Assembly (NCBI GenBank): GCA_027483895.1
Contig: JAIXTP010000022.1
Span: 62,001-126,000 of the forward strand
Length of the DNA stretch: 64,000 bases
Source: Hyphomicrobiales bacterium
GTDB taxonomy: Bacteria > Pseudomonadota > Alphaproteobacteria > Rhizobiales > Beijerinckiaceae
Direction of reading: 5' to 3'
Shown: piece after piece, positions 42,348-50,979 of the stretch
Layout of the letters: the number at the start of each line of letters is the position of its first letter
Numbering within the stretch: the first letter of the stretch is position 1
Notes under the pieces: generated by a model
What the model was told of the DNA's origin: nothing
Databases searched by the model: none
Seen by the model: only the letters and a program-made list of their open reading frames with translations
Made by a program: the position numbers and the translations under genes

Positions 42348-42465
42348 CTTTTTCTCCGATCGAAAACTCTCGAAATGCAAACTTCTGAAACGAAATGTTT
42401 TCCTGATTAACATTGTTTTCGTGTTTCGATGCAAGCGGGACCGCGGTCATCGGTGCCAGCGCGGC
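42348..42465 (-). promoter_or_regulatory. AT-rich leader and probable promoter of luxR
   Basis: About 90 bases with markedly lower GC than the surroundings (many A/T runs, TTTTC and AACATTG) lie directly before luxR and after the topoisomerase gene. No clear -35/-10 pair was chosen, but the composition suits a promoter or nucleoid-protein site. Confidence 0.4.
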
Positions 42466-43527
42466 TCAGTCCGGCGGGTCGCGGAGCAAAGCGAGGACGG
42501 CGTTTTCCTCCGGCGCGAGCCCTTCGACGCCGGCGACGGGCCGCGCGAGCAGGGCCGCCAGATCGCCCGCCTCGTGCCGGGCGAAGATCGTAGGGTGGAC
42601 GTAGGACGCGCGGCAGACGGCGACGGTGTTGCCGAGCCGCGCGGCCACCGCGGCGACCGCCGCGCGCTGCTGCTTGCGGGCGGCCGTCGGGCTCGTCGGC
42701 GGCTCCATCGTGGAAAGCTCGCGGGCGGCGTTCACCGTTCCGGCCCAGGTGCGGAAGTCCTTCGCCGTGACGTCGCGGCCCGTCGCTTCGCGGAGATAGG
42801 CGTTGACGTCGGCGGACGTGACGGCCCGCGCTTCGCCCGTTTCGTCGACGTAACCGAACAGGTTCTGCCCCGGCAGGTCCTGACAGGCGCGCACGACCCG
42901 GGCGATCCGGCGGTCACGCATCCGCAGCTTCCAGATCCGGCCGCTCTTGCCCCTGAACTCGAAGCGCAGCGCCGTGCCTTCGACCGCGACATGCTCGGGG
43001 CGCAGGGTGGTCAGGCCGAAGCTTTCGTTCCGGCGGGCGTAGTCGTCGTTGCCGATCCGGATCAGCGTGCGTTCGAGAAGGTCGACGACGGTGGCCAGCA
43101 CTTTCTCCCGCGACAGGCCGCGTCCGGCCATGTCGGCGGCGACCCGGGCCCGAAGCGCCGGCAGCGCCGCGGCGAAATCGGCCAGATGCTCGTATTTCGC
43201 GTCGTCGCGCAGGGAGCGGAAGTCGGGGTGATAGCGATATTGCTTCCGGCCCTTGGCATCGCGCCCGGTCGCCTGCAGATGGCCCTGCGGGTCGGGCGAG
43301 ATCCAGACCTCCGTCCATGCGGGCGGAACGGCCAGTCCGCGGATCCGGCGCAGCACATCGGGGTCGTCGATCCGCCCGCCGCGAGCGTCTTGATAGACAA
43401 AACCCCGGCCGGCCCGGCGGCGGCGGATGCCGGGGTCGAGATCGGAGACATAGACGAGACCGGCGGAAGCGGCCGCGATCTGAGGATCGTCCCGGAGGAC
43501 GCAGGCTAGGGGAGGCACGACGTTCAT
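42466..43527 (-). CDS. DNA topoisomerase IB
   Basis: 353 residues, poxvirus-like bacterial type IB enzyme. Active-site residues are recognisable in RNESFGLTTLR, FRGKSGRIWKLRM and the nucleophilic Tyr of CRASYVHPTIF near residue 310; the N-terminal block GFVYQDARGGRIDDPDVLRRI is typical. It relaxes supercoils by a 3'-phosphotyrosyl intermediate without ATP. It follows the glycan operon on the same strand after a 33-base gap and may be read from that transcript. A housekeeping or stress role is usual for this family. Confidence 0.92.
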   Translation of the reverse strand: MNVVPPLACVLRDDPQIAAASAGLVYVSDLDPGIRRRRAGRGFVYQDARGGRIDDPDVLRRIRGLAVPPAWTEVWISPDPQGHLQATGRDAKGRKQYRYHPDFRSLRDDAKYEHLADFAAALPALRARVAADMAGRGLSREKVLATVVDLLERTLIRIGNDDYARRNESFGLTTLRPEHVAVEGTALRFEFRGKSGRIWKLRMRDRRIARVVRACQDLPGQNLFGYVDETGEARAVTSADVNAYLREATGRDVTAKDFRTWAGTVNAARELSTMEPPTSPTAARKQQRAAVAAVAARLGNTVAVCRASYVHPTIFARHEAGDLAALLARPVAGVEGLAPEENAVLALLRDPPD

Positions 43528-43560
43528 GGTCGCGGAGAACGGCCGGCGCGGTGCTGCGGT

Positions 43561-44505
43561 TCAAAGATCCGCAGCGTCGTTCCTGCCGAGGAGGAAAAGC
43601 TCCGCGTCCCAGGACAGGAACCGGGCATGGACGGGGGCACGAAGCACGAGACCCGCGCCGTCCGCTGCGGCCCGGATGCCGGCCTCACGGGCGGCGGCGT
43701 CCCCTTCATAGGACCAGTTGAAGATCGCGAGGCTGCCGCTTCTCTTCAGCACCCGGCCCAGCTCCGCCATCATCCGCTTCACCAATGGCGGCCCGCCCGC
43801 CACGATATAGGGAAAGGCGTCCACGGCCACGGCGGTGTCGATGCTTTCGTCGGGCAGGGGCTGAAGATCGCGACCGGAGCCGAGGATGACGTGGACGTTC
43901 GCCAGATCGGCGCAGCGGGCGCGGGCGGCGACGACCATCCGTTCCGAAATGTCGACGCCGACGATGTGCCCCGCTTCGCCCGCCAAAGCTTCCGAGAGCC
44001 GACCGAAGCCGCAGCCGAGGTCGAGGACGTGCTTCTCCGCGCCCAGCAGTTCCGTCTCCCGGAGCAGGCGCACGATCTCGGCGGTCGCGACGTCGAGCAG
44101 CTCGCGGTCGCCCAGACTGTAGAGGGCGACGCTCGCTTCCGGATTGATCGCGAACGCCCGGTCGAAGGCCGCGGACCAGAAGGCGACCGCATCGGGTTCG
44201 CGCATATGCGCATCGTCATGCGGCACGACCGCCAGAATTTCGCGGACGAGGCGATGGGCTTCGGGATGCCGCTCGATGAGCTTCGCCACGTTCCGCAGCC
44301 GTTCGACGCCGATGTCGTCGCCTTCACGGTCCAGCAGTTCCATCGTGCGTTCCAACGCACCTTCGATCGTCCGCGGATCGGGCTCGCCCGTCAGGAGACC
44401 CATCGCGCAGACATTGGGCGGGATCTCGCCCCGGATACAGCGGGCGAGCGGAACACGCAGTCGTTCGGGAGCGTCGAGCGGGGGCACGCCGGGGGCTCGG
44501 GTCAT
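43561..44505 (-). CDS. SAM-dependent methyltransferase
   Basis: 314 residues from the ATG overlapping the upstream gene stop by four bases, with GGAGG nearby. Class I fold in the second half: motif I VLDLGCGFGRLSEAL near residue 160, acidic loop GVDISERM, and AVAVDAFPYIVAGGP. The N-terminal 120 residues are a helical extension without a clear match. It is the last gene of the glycan operon. The acceptor is unknown; a sugar hydroxyl or carboxylate is likely from context. Confidence 0.78.
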   Translation of the reverse strand: MTRAPGVPPLDAPERLRVPLARCIRGEIPPNVCAMGLLTGEPDPRTIEGALERTMELLDREGDDIGVERLRNVAKLIERHPEAHRLVREILAVVPHDDAHMREPDAVAFWSAAFDRAFAINPEASVALYSLGDRELLDVATAEIVRLLRETELLGAEKHVLDLGCGFGRLSEALAGEAGHIVGVDISERMVVAARARCADLANVHVILGSGRDLQPLPDESIDTAVAVDAFPYIVAGGPPLVKRMMAELGRVLKRSGSLAIFNWSYEGDAAAREAGIRAAADGAGLVLRAPVHARFLSWDAELFLLGRNDAADL

Positions 44506-45497
44506 CGCGTCGTCCTCCGTACCACCCGCCGGAGGCTGAAGACCTCCTCGGCTCCCCAAGACGTCTTGTAGCGCTCGCGCCCGCGCAGAAAGCAGAACTC
44601 CCGCGCGCCGGCCCGGGTCGCCTCCGCGACGGCATGGCCGATCAGCAGCGTGCCCGGCGCGAGATCCGCGAAGCGCGGATCGAAACCGCCGGCATAGGCA
44701 TAGAAGGCGTGCCGGTCGCGAAAGCCGAGAAAGACGCCGGCCGGAACGCCCGCGACGGACAGAGCATAGGCGGCCAGGCCGTTTCGAGGGGCGAGATCGA
44801 TGCTCGCGGCAATCAGCAATTCGACCAGTCTTTCATCGGCATAGCTCGATGCTTCCCCGCCTTCGGCCCGACGGGCGTCGATCCACGTCACGAGGCGCTC
44901 GACGGAGGCGCGGAGGTCCTGCGGCGGGATCGGCAGGACGGACGCGCCGCCCGCGCGCTCCGCCCGGTGACGGGCCATGCGCCATTTGCGGCGTCTGCGG
45001 GCCGGAACTCCGGAGAGAGGTTCCGGGTCGTCCGGGCGTAAGGTCAGCACGGGGCAGGGCCGCCAGAGGATCGTCTCGTCCACTGAACCGTCGGGAGCCG
45101 GAAGCTCGCGCAGCATCGCGCGCGGCAGAAGATCGTCGAATTCCCAACGGTCGCAGAGATCCGCCATCACCGCGGCGATCAGATCGAGTGCGGGGCCGCT
45201 GCGCTCCGGGCGGACGAGCAGGTCGAGATGATCGGCGGGGCCCAGACCCATGGGCACCAGCCTTCGCCCGTTTTCCGAGGTCTCGATGTAGAGCGGCGCG
45301 AGTGCGATCAGATCGCGCCCCTCGCGGACGGCGACGGCAGCCAATTCTCCGGGCGTGAAGAGCTTCCAGCAGGACAGGAGGAAGCCGTGGCTCTGGAACG
45401 GGGTGGCCCTATCGGAAGCGGCATGAAGCTCCGCCCATTCCGAGGCAAGCGCGTCGAGCGCCTCGGTCGTTCGGAGAACCGCGACGGCGGGCGTCAT
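44502..45497 (-). CDS. GNAT-type acyltransferase (BioF2/CelD-like, FemAB-related)
   Basis: 331 residues. The pattern TPFQSHGFLLSCWKLF near the N terminus and the C-terminal RDRHAFYAYAGGFDPRFADLAPGTLLIGHAV, then FLRGRERYKTSWG, is that of the BioF2-like acetyltransferase domain (PF13480) found in exopolysaccharide clusters. It probably transfers an acyl group to an amino sugar exposed by the PIG-L deacetylase two genes upstream. Both ends overlap neighbouring genes by four bases. Confidence 0.8.
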   Translation of the reverse strand: MTPAVAVLRTTEALDALASEWAELHAASDRATPFQSHGFLLSCWKLFTPGELAAVAVREGRDLIALAPLYIETSENGRRLVPMGLGPADHLDLLVRPERSGPALDLIAAVMADLCDRWEFDDLLPRAMLRELPAPDGSVDETILWRPCPVLTLRPDDPEPLSGVPARRRRKWRMARHRAERAGGASVLPIPPQDLRASVERLVTWIDARRAEGGEASSYADERLVELLIAASIDLAPRNGLAAYALSVAGVPAGVFLGFRDRHAFYAYAGGFDPRFADLAPGTLLIGHAVAEATRAGAREFCFLRGRERYKTSWGAEEVFSLRRVVRRTTR

Positions 45498-46552
45498 AGG
45501 GCGGACTCCCGCCGATAGGCGCGCCCCAGCACCGAGGCATAGAGATCCAGATAGCCGCTCACCATGCCGTGCAGCGAGAAGCGGCGCTCGGCTTCGGCGC
45601 GGCAGCGGGCCGGGTCGATGCGGTCGCTGTTGCGGATCGCCTCGGCCATGCTTTCGGCGTCTTCGGCGAGGAAGCCGGTTTCGCCTTGCAGGACGATGTC
45701 GGCCAAGGCGCCTTCCGGACGGGCGATGACGGGCGTTCCGGATGCGGCGGCCTCGCGCGCGGCAAGCGAACTGGTTTCGGCCACCAGCGACGGGACCAGC
45801 AGGCAGCGGGCGGAGGCGAGGAGACGTCGTCGGGCGGCGGGACCGACCGCGCCGATGAATCGGCAATTCCGATCCAGATGCGGGGCGATCTCGCTTCGGA
45901 AATAGGCGAGATGGTCGGCATAGGGCTGAACCTCGCCCGCGATCAGCAGGGGAACACCGGCGCGGCGGGCGGCGGCGATCGCGAGATGGGGGCCTTTCTC
46001 GGGGCAGATCCGGCCGAGATAGAGGGCGAAGTCGCGTCGCCGATAGGGGCCGCCGAAGGCTTCGAGGTCGATCCCGTTCTCGACGGGCGGGAGCAGACCG
46101 GGGAGAGGGGGCAACGTGGCGTGCTGGCCGGCGGATACGGCGTGGACCCACGTGTCCGGGCGCCGGTGGAACAAGGCCTCGCGCGGATAGAAGGACGCGG
46201 GCAGATGCAGCGTCGCCAGCACCGGCCGGCCCGGACGGGGCAGATAGGTCCAGAAATCCACGCCGTGGAGGTGCACCAGATCGACCGGACGGGTCGCGAG
46301 CACCCGCTCGATGGCCCCTCTCAGACGCTCGCGCGCGCGGGCGGCGGTGAGGTCGTCGAAGGGAGGCGGGACGGCAGGCAGGGGGATCAGTTCGCCGGCC
46401 GGTTCGGACCCTTCCTGAGCCAGAACGAGCGAGCGGTGCCCCGCGCGCGTGAGGGCCCGGTCGAGCGAGAGAAGCACCTGTTCCGCACCGCCCACCGCGC
46501 CGGGCGCGGCGACTGCCAAAGGATAAGCCACCGAGAGGATCGTCAGCTTCAT
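45494..46552 (-). CDS. Glycosyltransferase family 4
   Basis: 352 residues, GT-B fold. The acceptor half starts ILSVAYPLAVAAPGAVGGAE; the donor half has FALYLGRICPEKGPHLAIAAA near residue 180 and the E-x7-E type motif ETSSLAAREAAASGTPVIA near 270. It resembles the family that contains MshA, which joins N-acetylglucosamine to inositol phosphate, and so is one candidate for the first transfer in this operon. Four-base overlaps at both ends. Confidence 0.85.
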   Translation of the reverse strand: MKLTILSVAYPLAVAAPGAVGGAEQVLLSLDRALTRAGHRSLVLAQEGSEPAGELIPLPAVPPPFDDLTAARARERLRGAIERVLATRPVDLVHLHGVDFWTYLPRPGRPVLATLHLPASFYPREALFHRRPDTWVHAVSAGQHATLPPLPGLLPPVENGIDLEAFGGPYRRRDFALYLGRICPEKGPHLAIAAARRAGVPLLIAGEVQPYADHLAYFRSEIAPHLDRNCRFIGAVGPAARRRLLASARCLLVPSLVAETSSLAAREAAASGTPVIARPEGALADIVLQGETGFLAEDAESMAEAIRNSDRIDPARCRAEAERRFSLHGMVSGYLDLYASVLGRAYRRESAL

Positions 46553-47382
46553 GCCGGGGCTCCGAAAAAGGCCGCGCGCGCCTCCCGCACGGAGCGGCTC
46601 CAGATCTCGCCGGTGATGCCCCAGCCGAACCGCTCGTAGAGCAATGCGCCGCCGTTGGCGGGCCGCTCGAAATCGTGATCCGGGGCCGCGCGGACGCGTT
46701 CGACGGAATCGCTGAACAGCGCGAGCACGCGTCTTTGCGTGACGTGGGCGTCCATCATCCAGCGCTTCAGGCGCCGTTCTGCCGGACGGAGTTCGAGGTC
46801 GACGCCGGGATCGCCGCCTGCGGGAATGTCGCAGAAGGTCTGGATCCCCCAGCCGTCGCGATGCGCATGGTAGAAGGGCGCCTCGAGGATCGCGGGCGCG
46901 ACGGCGCCTTCCTCGGCGATCAAGCGGCACGCGGCCGCGACCGCGAAGGCGACGGCGTCGTGGTCGGGATGGCCGCCCTCATAGGCATGCGTGACGACGA
47001 GATCGAAGCGCGCGAGCAATTCGGCCAGCCGCCCCACGATATCCGAGAGATGCAGGACGGCCTCCTGATCCGGGATGCCGTAGCGGATGACCTGCCCCGG
47101 TTCGACGCCCGCCAGAGCGAGCGCGCACAAAAGCTCCTTGCGTCGCGTCTCGGCATAGTCGGCGGGACCGACGAAGCCGTGGGCCCGTGCGTCCTGCCCG
47201 TCGCGGGGGGCGCCGTCCGTCACGACGACGACGGTGAGATCGGCGATCCGCGGCAATTGCGAGCCCAGCGCGATGGTCTCATCGTCGGGATGGGCGAGCA
47301 CCAGCGCGACCGTGCCTTCGGTGAGGCGGGACCTGTCGGGATCCGCGAGCTTTTCGAGGAAACGCGCCGCCCGAGGATCCAT
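46549..47382 (-). CDS. PIG-L family deacetylase
   Basis: 277 residues. Zinc-binding AHPDDE at 30-35 and the second ligand motif GGHPDHDAVAFAV near 135 are intact. PIG-L/LmbE proteins remove N-acetyl groups from N-acetylglucosaminyl lipids or inositols, as MshB does for mycothiol. Its neighbours, a GT4 and an acyltransferase, fit a sequence of transfer, deacetylation and re-acylation. It begins four bases after the glycosidase-like gene ends. Confidence 0.9.
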   Translation of the reverse strand: MDPRAARFLEKLADPDRSRLTEGTVALVLAHPDDETIALGSQLPRIADLTVVVVTDGAPRDGQDARAHGFVGPADYAETRRKELLCALALAGVEPGQVIRYGIPDQEAVLHLSDIVGRLAELLARFDLVVTHAYEGGHPDHDAVAFAVAAACRLIAEEGAVAPAILEAPFYHAHRDGWGIQTFCDIPAGGDPGVDLELRPAERRLKRWMMDAHVTQRRVLALFSDSVERVRAAPDHDFERPANGGALLYERFGWGITGEIWSRSVREARAAFFGAPA

Positions 47383-47386
47383 GGCC

Positions 47387-48316
47387 TCATCCCGTCGAAC
47401 GGAGCGGTTCCGTCGCGCCGACGCCGGCGCGATGCGGATAGCGCTCCACCATCCGCGCGCAGAAATCGGCGAATTCGCGCGGGTCCACGGGCGGACTCGT
47501 ATGGTGCGGCGCGAGCCCGCGATGCTCGGGCGTGAAGCAGAAGGTGACGGTGACCTCGAAATCGCCGAGCGCGTCCATCTGCCGGTCGAACCAATCGAGG
47601 GCGGCTGGGCGGAAGCTGTCGGCCCATGACAGACCCGTGCGGAGATGTTTCACGCCGAGCCGCTTCATCCAGCGCACGGCGTCGTCGAGCCGATGATCCT
47701 CGAAATGGAACCATTGGCAGAGCCCGAGGGCCGGAGCGTAGTCGCCGAAAAGATCGAGCGCGGGCTTCGGAGAACCGTCCTCCCGCAGCAGGCCCATCGC
47801 GAAATGGCGATAGTAGGAGGAGCCTTCCGCCTCCTTGTGGCGGGTCGTCGCCTCCCACGCCTTGGGCAGATCGTAGAGGCTGTACCAGTGGATGCGTTCG
47901 GCCCGGCCGACGAGAAGTTCCGCGGTCCGCCGCAGACCCCAGACCTGAACCTCGTCCGCGCCGAAGGTCGAGACGCCGACCTCCGAGACCCAGAGCGGGA
48001 GAGGCGTGACGGCGCGGATCTCGTCGAGCTTTGCCGGCCAGTCATGGATCGACCAGAGGTTCCAATCGAGCGGGAAGCCGTGGACGGCCACCACGTCGAT
48101 CTCGTCGAACACGTCGCGGCCCTGAAGATTGCGCACGAAACCGGGATCGACGGGCGACATGCCCCCGAGCACGCGCGGCAGGCCCGGCGCCGCCGAACCG
48201 ATCGCCGCGCCGGCGAGGCGGGCCATGGCGGCGAAGCGCGCCCAGTCGGGATCGAGCTCCGGATCCCAATGGGACTTGTTGTTCGGCTCGTTCCAGATCA
48301 TCGCCGCTTCGATCAT
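47387..48316 (-). CDS. Glycoside hydrolase-like beta/alpha-barrel protein
   Basis: 309 residues. MIWNEPNNKSHWD at the N terminus holds the Asn-Glu pair typical of clan A glycosidase acid/base residues; LPLWVSEVGVSTFG near residue 105 offers a possible nucleophile Glu; ALGLCQWFHFEDHRLDDAVRW follows. The protein begins directly with the NEP motif, so the first barrel strands of a full clan A enzyme appear to be missing. It may trim or transfer sugars on the growing glycan, or be a permuted or reduced family member. There is no signal peptide, so it acts in the cytosol. Confidence 0.65.
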   Translation of the reverse strand: MIEAAMIWNEPNNKSHWDPELDPDWARFAAMARLAGAAIGSAAPGLPRVLGGMSPVDPGFVRNLQGRDVFDEIDVVAVHGFPLDWNLWSIHDWPAKLDEIRAVTPLPLWVSEVGVSTFGADEVQVWGLRRTAELLVGRAERIHWYSLYDLPKAWEATTRHKEAEGSSYYRHFAMGLLREDGSPKPALDLFGDYAPALGLCQWFHFEDHRLDDAVRWMKRLGVKHLRTGLSWADSFRPAALDWFDRQMDALGDFEVTVTFCFTPEHRGLAPHHTSPPVDPREFADFCARMVERYPHRAGVGATEPLRSTG

Positions 48317-49083
48317 GGCCGCGCCTCCGCTGAGGGATGGACGGGACGGGCGTCGGGCCGCGCCTCGCTCCGGCGGCAGACATAGACCTCGGCCTCCGGC
48401 CGGGCCTCGATGCGGAAGCCGGCGCTGCGCAGCATCGCCTCCGTGCAGGCGCGGTTCGGGACCCACCAATTGGTGGGATCGTCGGCGTAGCGGTGTTCGA
48501 CGAAATGCAGCTTCGGCCAGTCCGGACGGTCGAAGGGGGTCTCGTCCGAGAACGGGTAATTCTCGGCGACGGGCTCCGCTTCGGTGCTTCCGCGCTGCAT
48601 CGACTGGAAGACGAGGACATCCCTCGCCGCATAGGCATGGATCAGGTCGAGCGCGAGCAGCGGATGGCGGAGGTGATAGAGGACGCCCATGAACAGCACG
48701 ACGTCGAAGCGCTCGCCCAAGGCCGCCACGTCGTAGACGGACAGATTGCGGAACTCGATGTCGAGGCCGAGCACGCCCGAGGCGAAGCGCGCCTGATCGA
48801 GATAGTCCTCGTCGGAATCGATCCCGAGCACGCGATCGGCCCCGCGCCGCTTCATCTCGATCGCGTAGAAGCCGCCGTTGCAGCCGATGTCGAGCACGGT
48901 GCGGCCGGACAGGTCCTGCGGGACGGCCTCGGCGAAGGCCCGCCATTTGAACCCGGGATAGTCGCCGAGGAAATGCTCGGGCGCGGTCATCACGCCGCCG
49001 AGGTCGATATTGTGGAACCACGGACCCAAGGCCTCGGCGCGGCGGCGGATCTCGTCGGGGGAGAGGGCCGACATCGAATTCAT
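48313..49083 (-). CDS. Class I SAM methyltransferase, DUF1698/CmoB-like, glycan-cluster type
   Basis: 256 residues. PWFHNIDLGGVMTAPEHFLGD near the N terminus, SAM motif VLDIGCNGGFYAIEMKRRGA (about 64-83), GIDSDEDYLDQARFA, and FMGVLYHLRHPLLALD. The same CmoB-like layout is seen in methyltransferases that accompany glycosyltransferases in clusters of this kind. Likely target: a sugar hydroxyl. The start overlaps the preceding gene by four bases. Confidence 0.85.
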   Translation of the reverse strand: MNSMSALSPDEIRRRAEALGPWFHNIDLGGVMTAPEHFLGDYPGFKWRAFAEAVPQDLSGRTVLDIGCNGGFYAIEMKRRGADRVLGIDSDEDYLDQARFASGVLGLDIEFRNLSVYDVAALGERFDVVLFMGVLYHLRHPLLALDLIHAYAARDVLVFQSMQRGSTEAEPVAENYPFSDETPFDRPDWPKLHFVEHRYADDPTNWWVPNRACTEAMLRSAGFRIEARPEAEVYVCRRSEARPDARPVHPSAEARP

Positions 49084-49886
49084 GGGCGTCCTCCGGAGAA
49101 GATCCGCGCGGTCGCGGGCGGGCGTCCCGCGGTACGGGCGGGGCGTCTCGGCTCGTCGCGGGCGGCTTCGCCCGCCAGAAGGGCGAGCGCGGTGCGGTAC
49201 CCGTCGAGGGTGCCGACGTCGACATAGGCCTCGCCCGCCCGGACGCCGCTCGCTTCGCCCCCTTGGGCGAGCCAGGCATTGACGAGGGAGCCGACGAATT
49301 CGTCGCTCCGGCCGCGCGCGAACCAGAGCCGTTCGAGATCCCGCAGCACCGAGCCGGGCAGTTTGAAGCCCCCCCAGATCCAATGCGTGAGCGGTTTCGG
49401 GACCTTCACCTGAATGGTCCGCACCGCACCGTCGGGCGCGCAGTCCACGGCGTCGAACAGTTCGGGATTTTCGACGGGGAAGAGCAGGAAGGAGAGGCGA
49501 CCCTCGGGCAGGGTCCCGAAGGCGTCGGCGGGGAACCACACCGTATCCGGCAGGCCGACCAGCGCCGGTTCATCGGAGCCGACGAGCGGAGCCGCCCTGA
49601 ACAGGGCGTCGCAGAGGCCGAGCGGTTCGGGCTGGACGGCGTAGAACAGGCTCGCCGCGCCGTAGCTGCCGCCGAAATATTCGGGAATGTCGGATTTGCC
49701 GGGGCCGATCACGAAGCAGATCTTGTCGGCGCCCGCGCGCACCATGCGTTCGACGAGATATTCGGCGACGGCGCAGGGCCGTTCCGATCCGTCCTGATAG
49801 CGGCTGCCGACGGGCAGCAATTCCTTGGAAAAGGCGAGAGGCTGGATGCGGCTGCCGCGCCCCGCGGCCGGAACGATGCCCCACAT
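49080..49886 (-). CDS. Sugar-1-phosphate nucleotidyltransferase
   Basis: 268 residues. The nucleotide-binding signature IVPAAGRGSRIQPLAFSKEL (residues 4-23) is complete, then PCAVAEYLVERMVRAGADKI. LVGLPDTVWFP supplies the metal-binding Asp region. It activates a sugar phosphate as an NDP-sugar; sequence does not say which nucleotide or sugar. The C-terminal 40 residues are Pro/Arg-rich and probably disordered. The start lies one base from the end of the upstream glycosyltransferase gene. Confidence 0.88.
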   Translation of the reverse strand: MWGIVPAAGRGSRIQPLAFSKELLPVGSRYQDGSERPCAVAEYLVERMVRAGADKICFVIGPGKSDIPEYFGGSYGAASLFYAVQPEPLGLCDALFRAAPLVGSDEPALVGLPDTVWFPADAFGTLPEGRLSFLLFPVENPELFDAVDCAPDGAVRTIQVKVPKPLTHWIWGGFKLPGSVLRDLERLWFARGRSDEFVGSLVNAWLAQGGEASGVRAGEAYVDVGTLDGYRTALALLAGEAARDEPRRPARTAGRPPATARIFSGGRP

Positions 49887-49887
49887 C

Positions 49888-50979
49888 TCATGCCTCCATC
49901 GCGGCGGGGGCGGGGCGGCGCGCGCGTTCCGAGAGGAGTTCGAGCAATGTCCCGGCGCGATGCGCGGAGGTGTGCTCTTCGAGAACCCGCGCACGGGCGG
50001 CGTCGCCGATCCGGCGTAGCTCGGCATCGGACCGCTCGAGCGCTTCCGCGACGTCCCCGGTCGAGCGGGCGAGCAGGATCTCGGCGTCGGGCGCGAAGAA
50101 GGCGTCGAGCCCTTCCCAGACGTCGGACACGACCGCCGCGCCGCAGGCCGCGGCCTCGAAGAGCCGGCCCGAGGGACACCAGCCGAGCGAGGCCATCGCG
50201 GCGCGGGTCACGTTGAGCGTCAGTCGCGAGGAGCAGAAGAAGGCGGGATGGTCTGCGGGCGGCAGGTGACGGAGGAAATGGATGTTCTCCGTCCACGGAA
50301 AATCCTGCGGATATTGTGCACCGGCCAAGAGGAAGCGGAGATCCGGTCGCCGCTGCGCGGGAGCGACGAAGAGCGCTTCGAGCGTGGTCTGCCGGTCTTC
50401 CGCATAGGTACCGAGATAGGAAAGATCGGAGCGCAGGCGTTCGGAGAGCGGGGCGGGCGCGTGGGCCGCAGGGTCGACATGGCCGTAGAGAGGCGCGACC
50501 GAGCGGGCGCCGAGCCGCGTGCGCAGCGCGTCGAGCGCGGCGCCGCCCGTGTAGCTCAGCACCAGATCGAAATCGGCGAGGCCGTTCGGGCCGATATAGT
50601 CGATGTCCTCGCCGCGCGAGAGACGGGCGAGCGTCACCGGCGTGTCGAGATCGTAGAAGCAGGCGACGGCGTTCGAGGAGAGGATCTCGCGCGTCGCTCC
50701 GCGGGCGTCGGGGCAATAGGAGGTGACGATCGCCGCATCCGCGTCCGCGAGCGCGCGCCGGGCCTGCGGAAGCACGTCCTCCCACGCCCGGTAGAGCACG
50801 AGATCGACCCAAGGCGCGCCGAGCAGATCTCGATGCTGCGCGTAGAAGGGCAGGTCGCGTTCGAAGAAGGTGACGCGGCAGCCCTGCCGGGCCAATGCGC
50901 GGATCAGGCCCCGCCAGAGGGTCGCGTGACCGTTGCCCCAAGAGGAGGAGACCGTCAGGCCGAAGACGACGATCCTCAC
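49888..50979 (-). CDS. CgeB-like glycosyltransferase 1
   Basis: 363 residues from a GTG start that overlaps the inositol synthase stop by four bases (GTGA); the frame stays open far upstream, but that part reads through the antisense-like frame of neighbouring genes. GT-B fold with the N-terminal [21 protein letters not shown] and the C-terminal donor motif [19 protein letters not shown], as in spore-coat-type CgeB proteins. One of four such paralogs in the operon, most like the one at 53309. Confidence 0.85.
   Translation of the reverse strand: MRIVVFGLTVSSSWGNGHATLWRGLIRALARQGCRVTFFERDLPFYAQHRDLLGAPWVDLVLYRAWEDVLPQARRALADADAAIVTSYCPDARGATREILSSNAVACFYDLDTPVTLARLSRGEDIDYIGPNGLADFDLVLSYTGGAALDALRTRLGARSVAPLYGHVDPAAHAPAPLSERLRSDLSYLGTYAEDRQTTLEALFVAPAQRRPDLRFLLAGAQYPQDFPWTENIHFLRHLPPADHPAFFCSSRLTLNVTRAAMASLGWCPSGRLFEAAACGAAVVSDVWEGLDAFFAPDAEILLARSTGDVAEALERSDAELRRIGDAARARVLEEHTSAHRAGTLLELLSERARRPAPAAMEA

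Noticed and set aside
42348-42465. AT-rich patch as a sign of recent horizontal insertion
   Set aside because: Only about 90 bases, no repeats or mobile genes at its edges, and it fits a promoter/leader of luxR.
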